Assembly: GCA_024958995.1 (NCBI GenBank)
Contig: JANXGZ010000236.1
Location: 1-14,932, forward strand
Length of the DNA stretch: 14,932 nt
Direction of reading: 5' to 3'
Origin: Methylococcales bacterium
GTDB lineage: Bacteria > Pseudomonadota > Gammaproteobacteria > Methylococcales > UBA1147
The position numbers and the translations under genes were made by a program. Positions within the stretch are counted from its first letter, which is position 1; each line of letters begins with the position of its first letter. The notes under the pieces were generated by a model. The model did no database searches. It worked only from the letters and a program-made list of their open reading frames with translations, and was not told where the DNA came from. This document shows, piece after piece, positions 1 to 7,290 of this stretch.

Positions 1-903
1 GTTGGTTGCCGCAATCACGATAACGCCTTCGTTGCCTGCAAATCCGTCCATTTCCACCAGTAATTGGTTCAGAGTCTGCTCGCGTTCGTCGTGCCCGCCA
101 CCAAGCCCTGCGCCGCGATGCCGCCCTACGGCATCGATTTCGTCAATAAAGATGATGCAAGGAGCCTGCGTCTTGGCCTGTTCGAACATGTCGCGTACCC
201 TCGAGGCACCAACACCGACAAACATTTCGACGAAATCCGAACCGGAAATGGTAAAAAATGGAACCCCAGCCTCGCCAGCAATGGCTCTTGCGAGCAGGGT
301 CTTGCCGGTTCCCGGCGGACCCACCATCAGTGCTCCCTGTGGGATCTTTCCGCCCAGCTTCTGGAACTTGCCGGGATCTTTCAGGAAATCGACCATTTCC
401 GCCACTTCCTCTTTGGCTTCCTCAACTCCTGCGACATCCGCGAAAGTCACTTGCATTCGATCTTCCTCAAGAAGCCTCGCCTTGCTTTTTCCGAATGACA
501 TTGGTCCACGGCCACCCGCGCTACCCTGCATCTGACGCATGAAGAAAATCCAGACCGCAATCAGCAGCAACATCGGAAACCAAGAAATGAAAACCTGCAT
601 CAGCACAGACTGTGATTCGGGTGCCTTGACCTTGATCTCGACTCCGTTCTCTAGAAGGTCATCGACCAGGTGGGGGTCATTAGGACTATAACTGTGGAAG
701 GCTCCGCCAGTCTGCATGCGACCTTTGATGATCGGACCGTTAATCACAACTTGCTGAACCTGTCCGGATTTTACGGCACTGACAAATTCGGAGTAGGACA
801 GAGATGAATCGGCGCTGGTTCGTCCGCCGAAGTTGTTAAACACCGACATCAGAACAACTGCGATAATCATCCAGAGGATGATGTTTTTAACCATTTCGTT
901 CAA
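1..903 (-). CDS. ftsH: FtsH, ATP-dependent membrane zinc metalloprotease (N-terminal 301 residues; 3' end beyond window)
   Basis: FtsH is an inner-membrane AAA+ protease hexamer that degrades misfolded membrane proteins and regulators such as sigma-32. Visible in order: a first membrane segment at about residues 8-25, a periplasmic domain, a second membrane segment at about 101-122 (ISWFPMLLLIAVWIFF), Walker A GPPGTGKT at 195-202 and Walker B IIFIDEID at 250-257. The sequence leaves the window at VIVIAATN, so the second region of homology and the HExxH zinc protease domain are not seen. I chose TTG at 903-901 rather than ATG at 894: GGAG lies 7-8 bases before the TTG but about 16 before the ATG, and this start puts the Walker lysine at 201 and the Walker B glutamate at 255, as in the 647-residue E. 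coli numbering. The gene lies downstream of rlmE, as in E. coli. Identity is certain; the start is likely. Confidence 0.97.
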   Translation of the reverse strand, partial: MNEMVKNIILWMIIAVVLMSVFNNFGGRTSADSSLSYSEFVSAVKSGQVQQVVINGPIIKGRMQTGGAFHSYSPNDPHLVDDLLENGVEIKVKAPESQSVLMQVFISWFPMLLLIAVWIFFMRQMQGSAGGRGPMSFGKSKARLLEEDRMQVTFADVAGVEEAKEEVAEMVDFLKDPGKFQKLGGKIPQGALMVGPPGTGKTLLARAIAGEAGVPFFTISGSDFVEMFVGVGASRVRDMFEQAKTQAPCIIFIDEIDAVGRHRGAGLGGGHDEREQTLNQLLVEMDGFAGNEGVIVIAATN

Positions 904-952
904 CGTGTTACTCCCATCCTGAACCGCGACGGATTATTTAAGGACTGCATCC

Positions 953-981
953 ATTGTATCAGGATAAGTCTATGTTGTAAG
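953..981 (-). promoter_or_regulatory. Candidate sigma-70 promoter for ftsH (extended -10)
   Basis: On the minus strand there is an extended -10 TGATACAAT (953-961; hexamer TACAAT, 5/6 to consensus) with CTTACA (976-981, 4/6) 17 bases upstream. Initiation would fall near 946 and give a leader of about 42 bases before the TTG start. It lies in the 188-base rlmE-ftsH gap, so ftsH may be transcribed alone as well as with rlmE. Found by eye; not proven. Confidence 0.5.
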
Positions 982-1091
982 TGATCCCGGGGCCCGGTAA
1001 GACTCGCACCAAGTGCCAATTTCTGCGGAATTTTAGCATCGAAAGAAGGCATTTGGAGACATTGCTTCCCAAACAATATGGTGGCGTATCT

Positions 1092-1715
1092 CTAGTTTTT
1101 AAAGCCCTTAGCCAACAAATAAACCTCCCGACTCCTCGGGCGCGACGCCTGCGGTTTCCTGACTACCACCTTGGCGAACGCAGTCTGAACATTTCGGTAG
1201 TAATCATCGAAGCCGGTCCCCTGGAAGACCTTAACCAGAAAAGCACCGCCTGCCGCCAGGGAATGGTATGCCATATCAAGCGCAAGTTCTGCAAGATACA
1301 TTGCTTTCGGCTGATCAACTGCGCCAATGCCACTCTGGTTCGGAGCCATGTCAGATAGGATGAGATCGACCTTAGTTTCGGCCAGCAGAGCCTGCAGGTC
1401 TTCAAGTACCGCATCCTCAGTGAAATCACCCCGGATGAATTCCACTCCGGACAACGATTCGAAATCAAGAATGTCCAGGGCCAGAACCCTTCCCTTTTTA
1501 CCGACCTTTTGACGGGCATACTGCGACCATCCGCCCGGAGCCGCTCCCAGGTCAACAACCCTGTAACCAGGCTTGATCAGACCGTCACGCTCGTTAATCT
1601 CTTTGAGTTTGTAGACCGCCCGAGAACGAAAATGATCAGCGCGGGCACGTTTCACATATTCGTCGGAAAAGTGTTCCTTCAGCCAGCGCTGACTGGATTT
1701 GCTTCGAGTCACCAT
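1092..1715 (-). CDS. rlmE: RlmE (RrmJ/FtsJ), 23S rRNA 2'-O-methyltransferase
   Basis: RlmE methylates the 2'-OH of U2552 in the 23S rRNA A-loop using S-adenosylmethionine, a late step of 50S assembly. The 207-residue protein matches E. coli RlmE (209) from end to end. It has N-terminal RSxxSQRWLKEHFSD-like sequence, the SAM loop DLGAAPGGWSQ at 55-65, and the K-D-K-E tetrad at K36, D122 (SDMAP), K162 (VKVFQG) and E197 (SREVY), each two residues below the E. coli position. The ATG at 1715 has GGAG (1720-1723) only 4 bases upstream, a slightly short spacing. ftsH follows on the same strand after 188 bases; yhbY diverges from it. In E. coli rlmE-ftsH is heat-inducible, and a CCCCAT block upstream is compatible with that here (see the promoter entry). 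Confidence 0.97.
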   Translation of the reverse strand: MVTRSKSSQRWLKEHFSDEYVKRARADHFRSRAVYKLKEINERDGLIKPGYRVVDLGAAPGGWSQYARQKVGKKGRVLALDILDFESLSGVEFIRGDFTEDAVLEDLQALLAETKVDLILSDMAPNQSGIGAVDQPKAMYLAELALDMAYHSLAAGGAFLVKVFQGTGFDDYYRNVQTAFAKVVVRKPQASRPRSREVYLLAKGFKN

Positions 1716-1740
1716 GGTTCTCCAGTCTCAGGAAAAAAGA

Positions 1741-1765
1741 ATGGGGTCATCCCAAGTCATGTAAA
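1741..1765 (-). promoter_or_regulatory. Candidate rlmE promoter, possibly mixed sigma-70 / sigma-32
   Basis: Minus strand: TTTACA (1760-1765, 5/6 to a -35) and downstream CCCCATTCT, whose CCCCAT (1741-1746) matches the sigma-32 -10 core. No CTTGAA lies 12-16 bases before CCCCAT, so a pure sigma-32 promoter is unproven; the sigma-70 -10 (CATTCT, 3/6, spacing 16) is also poor. Placement is right for a short leader, since initiation near 1732 is about 17 bases before the rlmE ATG. TTTACA overlaps a possible -10 for yhbY (TAAAAT, 1762-1767) on the other strand. Confidence 0.35.
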
Positions 1766-1795
1766 ATGCCAGTCTTTTGTGGAAAACCAAGATCA

Positions 1796-2068
1796 ATGAT
1801 GAGTTCAGCGGACAAGAAACGGCTGCGCGCGCAAGCCCATTCACTGAAGCCGGTGGTCAAGGCCGGACGGTCAGGATTGACAGCGAATGTCCACGTGGCA
1901 ATTGAGGAAGCCCTTGACCATCACGAACTGATCAAGGTCAGACTCCGGTCACAAGGCCGCAGTGAAAGGATGAGGCAGGCCGAGGAAATAAGCAGCAAAA
2001 CCGGCGCCACCCTCGTTCAACTCATTGGACAGATTGCGATCATCTACCGCAAGAACGATAAAAAATAA
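1796..2068 (+). CDS. yhbY: YhbY, CRM-domain RNA-binding protein (ribosome assembly factor)
   Basis: This small protein is a single CRM (chloroplast RNA splicing and ribosome maturation) domain; YhbY binds pre-50S particles. Family features seen: LRAQAHSLKPVVKAGRSGLT at the N-terminus with the G-x-x-G-L-T loop, the core block ALDHHELIKVRL, and C-terminal GATLVQLIGQIAIIYRKN. With a start at 1796 it has 90 residues; E. coli YhbY has 97. The frame is open from an ATG at 1766, but the extra 10 residues (MPVFCGKPRS) do not look like the family, and a -10-like TAAAAT at 1762-1767 would put initiation inside that extension. ATG at 1799 is equally possible, and no strong Shine-Dalgarno decides. It sits alone on the + strand between rlmE and greA, the same arrangement as in E. 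coli. Confidence 0.92.
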   Translation: MMSSADKKRLRAQAHSLKPVVKAGRSGLTANVHVAIEEALDHHELIKVRLRSQGRSERMRQAEEISSKTGATLVQLIGQIAIIYRKNDKK

Positions 2069-2071
2069 TCC

Positions 2072-2548
2072 CTACTTGTAGTCCACGCTTAGGATCTCAT
2101 ATTCCTTGACTCCCCCCGGGGCGGTAAAGGAAATCACATCTTCTTCTTCTTTTCCGATCAGTGCCCGCGCAATGGGCGAGCTAATGGAAATCCTGCCAGC
2201 CTTGATATCTGCTTCATCCTCACCGACGATCTGATAGCTCACCACATTCTCCGTTTTCAGGTCTTCCAGTTCGACAGTCGCACCAAAGACTACCTTACCC
2301 TCAGCATCCAACTGGGTTACATCAATGACCTGAGAATTGGACAGTTTGCCTTCAATTTCCGCAATACGTCCTTCGGCGAAACTCTGTTGCTCCCGAGCAG
2401 CATGATATTCCGCATTTTCCTTTAGGTCACCATGCGCTCTAGCCTCCGCGATCGCGGCAATAATCCTCGGCCGGACCACGGTTTTCAATTCATTCAGCTC
2501 TTTACGCAGCTTTGCAGCACCTTGCACGGTAAGGGGTATCTTGTTCAT
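2072..2548 (-). CDS. greA: GreA, transcript cleavage factor
   Basis: GreA enters the RNA polymerase secondary channel and stimulates cleavage of backtracked RNA, rescuing stalled complexes. It has 158 residues, exactly the E. coli length. The N-terminal coiled coil spans about 1-75 with the acidic tip HGDLKENAEY carrying D41 and E44. The C-terminal FKBP-like domain contains VIDVTQL, VFGATVEL, IVGEDEAD and SPIARALIGKEEEDV. Start: AGGAG at 2556-2560, 7 bases before the ATG at 2548; an ATG at 2552 is out of frame. The gene ends 3 bases from the end of convergent yhbY. It lies 142 bases downstream of carB, in a leader with strong alternative hairpins (separate entry), so it probably has its own control. 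Confidence 0.98.
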   Translation of the reverse strand: MNKIPLTVQGAAKLRKELNELKTVVRPRIIAAIAEARAHGDLKENAEYHAAREQQSFAEGRIAEIEGKLSNSQVIDVTQLDAEGKVVFGATVELEDLKTENVVSYQIVGEDEADIKAGRISISSPIARALIGKEEEDVISFTAPGGVKEYEILSVDYK

Positions 2549-2583
2549 TCATATGCTCCTTTCGACAACACTCAACGGCAACT

Positions 2584-2621
2584 CGACATTCCGATCCAAT
2601 GTCGCTATCGGAATGCATTCC
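2584..2621 (-). promoter_or_regulatory. greA leader: nested, mutually exclusive inverted repeats
   Basis: Three perfect inverted repeats share sequence (+ coordinates). CATTCCGAT (2587-2595) pairs with ATCGGAATG (2607-2615) around an 11-base loop. CGACATT (2584-2590) pairs with AATGTCG (2598-2604) around a 7-base loop. GGAATGCATTCC (2610-2621) is self-complementary. In RNA the 9-bp and 7-bp stems cannot coexist, because they share 2587-2590. No U-tract follows, so it is not a plain terminator. It lies about 35-70 bases upstream of the greA start codon. The complementarity is read directly; a regulatory role is inference. Confidence 0.5.
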
Positions 2622-2690
2622 ACCCCGGTTAACCCGAAATCCGCCTGCCTCCGTATGCTGCTGTATTCTCTCGCCAAGCAGTTTTTCACA

Positions 2691-5600
2691 TCAAAGCCCC
2701 AGGTGCAAATCCTGTAGCCGGTTGACAAGATCATCGTCTAAGGTCGTGAATGCATTGCATGTGGCCCGCGCTCCCGCCAGCGTCGTGGTGTACGTTACAT
2801 GATGCTGCAGGGCCGCGTGGCGAATCGTGAACGAATCGGCCAAGGCTTTGCGGCCTTGAGTGGTATTGATGATCAGCTTGACCTGATCGTTCTTGATCAA
2901 ATCCACAATATGCGGACGTCCTTCCTTGACCTTGTGTACCACCCCGCACGCTATACCCGCATCATTCAGGACTCCGGCAGTACCGCTGGTCGCCACCAGT
3001 TCATGCCCCTGGGTAACCAGATCTTGGGCAATCGGGATCAACCCCTCCTTATCGGCGTCGCGAACACTCATGAGAATCTTGCCGTCACGGGTCAAATCGA
3101 CCCCCGCAGCGCGCTGGGCCTTGGCAAAAGCTTCACCAAACGACCGACCAACGCCCATAACTTCCCCGGTAGATCTCATTTCCGGTCCCAGCACGGTATC
3201 AACACCCGGGAACTTGATAAATGGAAAGACGGCTTCCTTGACCGAGTAATAATCGGGTATGCGTTCCTCGACGACTCCCTGGCTAGCCAGGCTCATACCT
3301 GCCATGCATCGGGCAGCTATCTTCGCCAGAGGATAACCAGTAGCCTTCGAAACAAAGGGAGCCGTTCGTGAGGCCCGAGGATTCACTTCGAGGACAAAGA
3401 TCTCACTCCCACGAATAGCAAACTGCGTATTCATGAGCCCGATCACTCCGAGCGCTCTCGCCAACTTGCGAACCTGTTGCCGAATCTGGTCCTGCATAGC
3501 GACCGAAACCGTGAAAGGCGGTAACGAACAGGCCGAATCTCCGGAATGAACCCCGGCAAGTTCAATATGTTCCATCAGCCCACCGATCAGGATCTCGTCA
3601 CCATCGCAAATGGCATCTACGTCCATTTCGACCGCGTTGTCGAGAAAGCGATCCAGCAATACCGGGGAATCGTTGGATACGCTGACTGCTTCGCGCATGT
3701 ACCGCTGCAGGTCCGTCTGGTCAAATACGATTTCCATCGCCCTTCCCCCCAGCACATAGGAAGGCCTGACCACCAGCGGGAAACCTAGTTTTCCTGCCTT
3801 TTCAATGGCCTCGTCAACCGATCGGACTGTGGCATTAGGCGGCTGCTTCAACCCCAGTTCCTCAACAAGTTTCTGGAACCGTTCACGGTCTTCTGCAAGA
3901 TCGATCGAGTCCGACGGGGTGCCGATGATCGGTGCCCCCGCCTCTTCAAGGGCGGCAGCAAGTTTAAGCGGCGTCTGACCACCGTACTGGACAATAACGC
4001 CACTCGGTCGTTCGAGATCGATGATCTCCAGTACATCCTCGAGGGTCACTGGTTCAAAGTAGAGCCGGTCCGAAGTGTCAAAGTCGGTAGAGACTGTTTC
4101 CGGATTGCAATTGACCATGATGGTTTCAAAACCGTCTTCACGCAGAGCCAACGCCGCGTGAACGCAACAATAATCGAATTCAATTCCCTGGCCAATCCTG
4201 TTCGGGCCACCGCCAAGGACCATGATCTTTTTCCTATCGGAAACATCTGCCTCACATTCTTCTTCATAGGTCGAATAGAGGTAGGCAGTTGCCGAAGCAA
4301 ATTCAGCCGCACAAGAATCGATGCGTTTGAAAACCGGCCTTAATCCTAGACCGAGGCGAGCTTCGCGAACCGCGGCTTCGCTCTCTCCGATCAGGGTCCC
4401 GATCCGCGAATCGGCAAAGCCTTTTCGTTTCAGTGTGTAAAATTCGTCCTTGTAGATGGAAGCAAGGCTACGGCCTTGCAGTTCATTTTCCATCCGAACA
4501 AGATCCTGAACCTGTGCCAGAAACCAGGGATCGATACTGCTAATCTGGAAGATCTCGTCAAGACTCATTCCATACCGGAACGCGTCGCTGAGAAACCATA
4601 ACCGCTCGGGGCCTGGGTGGTTCAATTCCCGATGCAGGACCTCCCTTACATTCTCGGTCTCGGAACCGATTCTGCTAACCAGTCCATCCATTCCGGTCTC
4701 AAGGCCTCGAATCGCCTTCTGTAGCGATTCCTGGAAAGTCCGCCCAATGGCCATGACTTCCCCGACTGATTTCATCTGGGTAGTCAGGCGGTCATCTGCC
4801 TGCGGAAATTTTTCAAAGGCAAACCGTGGCACCTTGGTAACGACGTAATCGATGGTCGGCTCGAAGGAAGCCGGAGTTGCACCGCCGGTAATCTCATTTC
4901 GAAGCTCGTCCAGGGTGTAACCAACTGCAAGCTTTGCGGCCACCTTGGCGATCGGAAAACCGGTCGCCTTGGACGCCAGGGCTGAAGACCTGGAAACTCG
5001 TGGATTCATTTCGATAACCACCAGCCGCCCATTTTCAGGATTGATCGCAACCTGTACATTCGAACCACCGGTGTCAACACCGATCTCGCGCAATACCGCA
5101 ATGGAAACATTGCGCAGAATCTGGTATTCCTTGTCGGTCAGTGTCTGCGCGGGGGCAACGGTAATCGAGTCGCCCGTATGCACCCCCATGGGATCGAAGT
5201 TCTCGATCGAGCAGACGATAATACAATTGTCGGCGGTATCGCGAACCACTTCCATCTCGAACTCTTTCCATCCGAGAACGGATTCCTCAATCAGTAGTTC
5301 ATTGGTCGGGGAAAGATCCAGGCCGCGTTCGCAGATTTCCATGAATTCTTCCCGGTTGTAGGCAATGCCGCCGCCGCTACCTCCCATGGTAAACGATGGA
5401 CGAATGATGGCCGGGAATCCAACCTCGCCAACCACATCCAGCGCCTGATCGATGTTCCGGGCAATCTTGGAATTGGGAACATCCAGACCGATTTTCACCA
5501 TCGCATCCCGGAACAGAGAGCGGTCTTCTGCCTTGTTGATGGCTTCCTTGGAAGCCCCAATCATTTCAACTCCGTAACGTTCCAGAACTCCATGCCGCTC

Positions 5601-5906
5601 CAGATCCAGCGCACAATTCAGAGCCGTCTGCCCACCCATCGTCGGCAATAACACATCCGGCCTTTCCTTTTCGATCACTCGGGCAACCGTGCGCCAGTCG
5701 ACGGACTCGATGTAAATTGAATCCGCAGTGTCGGGATCGGTCATGATGGTGGCTGGGTTGGAGTTAACCAGGATCACCTGATAACCTTCTTCCCGAAGTG
5801 CCTTGCAGGCCTGCGTTCCGGAATAGTCAAATTCACAGGCCTGGCCGATGACGATCGGCCCGGCTCCCAACAGCAGTATCGATTCGATATCGGTTCTTTT
5901 CGGCAT
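2691..5906 (-). CDS. carB: CarB, carbamoyl-phosphate synthetase large subunit
   Basis: CarB uses ammonia tunnelled from CarA, bicarbonate and 2 ATP to make carbamoyl phosphate for pyrimidines and arginine. The 1071 residues match the E. coli length (1073). There are two homologous ATP-grasp halves. The carboxyphosphate half opens with SILLLGAGPIVIGQACEFDY near 10-28 and carries SFTMGGSGGG at 171-180 and VIEMNPRVSRSSAL near 297-310. The oligomerisation region follows at about 405-555. The carbamate half begins with MVLGGGPNRIGQGIEFDY near 562-579 and carries VLGGRAMEIV and VLEVNPRASRTAP. The C-terminal MGS-like allosteric domain (about 940-1071) keeps the TSGTAGVL and NTTQGRKA loops that bind UMP/IMP/ornithine-type effectors in E. 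coli. The ATG at 5906 has no good Shine-Dalgarno (only CCAAG adjacent); with carA ending 38 bases upstream, coupling is plausible. No frameshift seen. Confidence 0.99.
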   Translation of the reverse strand: MPKRTDIESILLLGAGPIVIGQACEFDYSGTQACKALREEGYQVILVNSNPATIMTDPDTADSIYIESVDWRTVARVIEKERPDVLLPTMGGQTALNCALDLERHGVLERYGVEMIGASKEAINKAEDRSLFRDAMVKIGLDVPNSKIARNIDQALDVVGEVGFPAIIRPSFTMGGSGGGIAYNREEFMEICERGLDLSPTNELLIEESVLGWKEFEMEVVRDTADNCIIVCSIENFDPMGVHTGDSITVAPAQTLTDKEYQILRNVSIAVLREIGVDTGGSNVQVAINPENGRLVVIEMNPRVSRSSALASKATGFPIAKVAAKLAVGYTLDELRNEITGGATPASFEPTIDYVVTKVPRFAFEKFPQADDRLTTQMKSVGEVMAIGRTFQESLQKAIRGLETGMDGLVSRIGSETENVREVLHRELNHPGPERLWFLSDAFRYGMSLDEIFQISSIDPWFLAQVQDLVRMENELQGRSLASIYKDEFYTLKRKGFADSRIGTLIGESEAAVREARLGLGLRPVFKRIDSCAAEFASATAYLYSTYEEECEADVSDRKKIMVLGGGPNRIGQGIEFDYCCVHAALALREDGFETIMVNCNPETVSTDFDTSDRLYFEPVTLEDVLEIIDLERPSGVIVQYGGQTPLKLAAALEEAGAPIIGTPSDSIDLAEDRERFQKLVEELGLKQPPNATVRSVDEAIEKAGKLGFPLVVRPSYVLGGRAMEIVFDQTDLQRYMREAVSVSNDSPVLLDRFLDNAVEMDVDAICDGDEILIGGLMEHIELAGVHSGDSACSLPPFTVSVAMQDQIRQQVRKLARALGVIGLMNTQFAIRGSEIFVLEVNPRASRTAPFVSKATGYPLAKIAARCMAGMSLASQGVVEERIPDYYSVKEAVFPFIKFPGVDTVLGPEMRSTGEVMGVGRSFGEAFAKAQRAAGVDLTRDGKILMSVRDADKEGLIPIAQDLVTQGHELVATSGTAGVLNDAGIACGVVHKVKEGRPHIVDLIKNDQVKLIINTTQGRKALADSFTIRHAALQHHVTYTTTLAGARATCNAFTTLDDDLVNRLQDLHLGL

Positions 5907-5944
5907 CTTGGACGTTAAACAGCTACTGTGAATCGATGACGAAC

Positions 5945-7075
5945 TCAGCCCTGGTGCTGAGTCATCATGTTAATGAAACGGTCGAACAGGGGATCCACGT
6001 CATGCGGCCCGGGACTTGCCTCGGGATGCCCCTGGAAACCCATCGCCGGGCAATCGGTTCGCTCGATGCCTTGTAGGCTGTCGTCGAACAGTGATCGATG
6101 GGTTGGCTTCAGGTTAGCCGGGAGTGATTGTTCATCAACGGCAAAACCGTGATTTTGGCTACTGATCATTACCCGTCCGCTGGCCAATTCCAGAACAGGA
6201 TGGTTAGCACCATGATGACCAAACTTCATCTTCACTGTTTTTGCCCCCGAAGCCAGGGCCAGTAACTGGTGACCAAGGCAAATCCCGAATACAGGAACCC
6301 GACGGGCCAATACTTCTCGGATCGACGTGATCGCGTAATCACAAGGTTCCGGATCACCGGGCCCATTGGAAAGAAATACGCCATCCGGTTGCTGTGCCAA
6401 AACATCTTCGGACCTCGTGGTCGCCGGAACTACCGTAATCCGGCATCCCCTATCGGCCAGCAAACGCAGGATGTTCCGCTTAACCCCGAAATCGTAGGCA
6501 ACAACATGGAAACCGGAATTGCTGCCGGAACTGTACCCGCCGTTCAGATTCCATCGTCCGACGGACCACTCATATGAATGATCAACGGTGACTACCCGGG
6601 CAAGGTCCATTCCCTGCAAGCCGGGAAAACCGGCGGCCAGATCGATTGCCTGTTCGCGATCGATTTTAGGCCCAGCCATGAGACAGGCTCCCTGAGCACC
6701 TTTCTCACGCAAAACCCTAGTCAGTTTTCGTGTATCGATCTCTGCGATGCCCTGAATCCCCCGCTCGACAAGGTATTCCCTGAGGCTGCCCTGGGATCGC
6801 CAGTTGCTAAACTGGTCCGGCAAGTCACGAACCACCAGTCCGCTGGCATGTATCCCGGATGACTCCTCATCTTCGTCGTTGACGCCAACGTTACCGATAT
6901 GAGGATAGGTCAAGGTCACGATCTGACGAGCGTACGACGGATCCGTAAGAATTTCCTGGTAACCTGTCAGGGCTGTATTAAAAACGGCTTCCCCAGACGC
7001 ATAGCCCTCCGCTCCAATGGAAATGCCGTGAAACACGGTACCGTCTTCTAACGCCAGAATTGCCTGTTGAGTCAA
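5945..7075 (-). CDS. carA: CarA, carbamoyl-phosphate synthetase small (glutaminase) subunit
   Basis: CarA hydrolyses glutamine and passes ammonia to CarB. It has 376 residues (E. coli 382). The N-terminal CarA-specific domain contains FNTALTGYQEILTDPSY and PHIGNVGVNDEDEESS. The C-terminal class I amidotransferase domain has the oxyanion strand NGPGDP near 237-242, nucleophile C266 in GICLGHQ, and H350 and E352 in QGHPEAS, each three below the E. coli numbers. The start codon is TTG at 7075: an in-frame TGA lies two codons upstream (7079-7081), so no earlier start is possible, and AAGGTGGTG at 7080-7088 serves as ribosome binding site. ATLALEDG-type family sequence (here AILALEDG) begins right after it. 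carB follows after 38 bases. The 340-base upstream region has its own promoter, hairpin and short ORF (separate entries). Confidence 0.98.
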   Translation of the reverse strand: MTQQAILALEDGTVFHGISIGAEGYASGEAVFNTALTGYQEILTDPSYARQIVTLTYPHIGNVGVNDEDEESSGIHASGLVVRDLPDQFSNWRSQGSLREYLVERGIQGIAEIDTRKLTRVLREKGAQGACLMAGPKIDREQAIDLAAGFPGLQGMDLARVVTVDHSYEWSVGRWNLNGGYSSGSNSGFHVVAYDFGVKRNILRLLADRGCRITVVPATTRSEDVLAQQPDGVFLSNGPGDPEPCDYAITSIREVLARRVPVFGICLGHQLLALASGAKTVKMKFGHHGANHPVLELASGRVMISSQNHGFAVDEQSLPANLKPTHRSLFDDSLQGIERTDCPAMGFQGHPEASPGPHDVDPLFDRFINMMTQHQG

Positions 7076-7096
7076 ATTTCACCACCTTAAACATGC

Positions 7097-7132
7097 AAAA
7101 CGGGAAAGTCTCCGAAAGACGCTTCCCCGTTT
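7097..7132 (-). terminator. Terminator-like / attenuator-like hairpin in the carA leader
   Basis: On the minus strand AAACGGG (7132-7126) pairs with CCCGTTT (7104-7098), then GAA with TTT (one G-U), a 2-base bulge GC, and GTCT with AGAC closing a 5-base loop TTCGG. That is 14 pairs in all. The stem ends in CCCGTTTT, so a short U-tract overlaps its 3' arm. It sits 9 bases before the AAGGTGGTG ribosome binding site of carA. Terminating transcription here would stop carAB expression, so an attenuator is a reasonable reading. The U-run is short and no effector site is obvious. Confidence 0.5.
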
Positions 7133-7158
7133 CCCTCGACGAATTGAATATCTGATTG

Positions 7159-7187
7159 ATTCTACGAAATTAGGCATTCCAGCACAA
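7159..7187 (-). promoter_or_regulatory. Candidate sigma-70 promoter for carAB
   Basis: TAGAAT (7159-7164, 5/6 to -10) lies exactly 17 bases downstream of TTGTGC (7182-7187, 3/6 to -35) on the minus strand. Initiation would be near 7152, giving a leader of about 77 bases that consists mostly of the hairpin at 7097-7132. The -35 is poor, so an activator or a different promoter is possible. Confidence 0.4.
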
Positions 7188-7290
7188 TAAGGCTCGCAGA
7201 ATGAATCTCCCGATCGACCCTGTAAGGAAACCAACCGGTTCATTGCTGGTCAAGAACTCCGAACGACCAAAACCACACCCAAGGATGCCG

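Noticed and set aside
2..542. Long plus-strand ORFs opposite ftsH (2-535, 64-498, 258-542)
   Set aside because: They are antisense shadows of a clear FtsH reading frame and show no family features.
984..998. GC-rich near-palindrome CCCGGGGCCCGG as a terminator for rlmE
   Set aside because: The arms overlap so no stable RNA loop forms, and no T-run follows on the minus strand.
1004..1020. TGGCAC followed by TGC in the rlmE-ftsH gap, resembling a sigma-54 promoter (minus strand)
   Set aside because: The GG-to-GC distance is 10, not 12, bases, so it fails the strict -24/-12 spacing.
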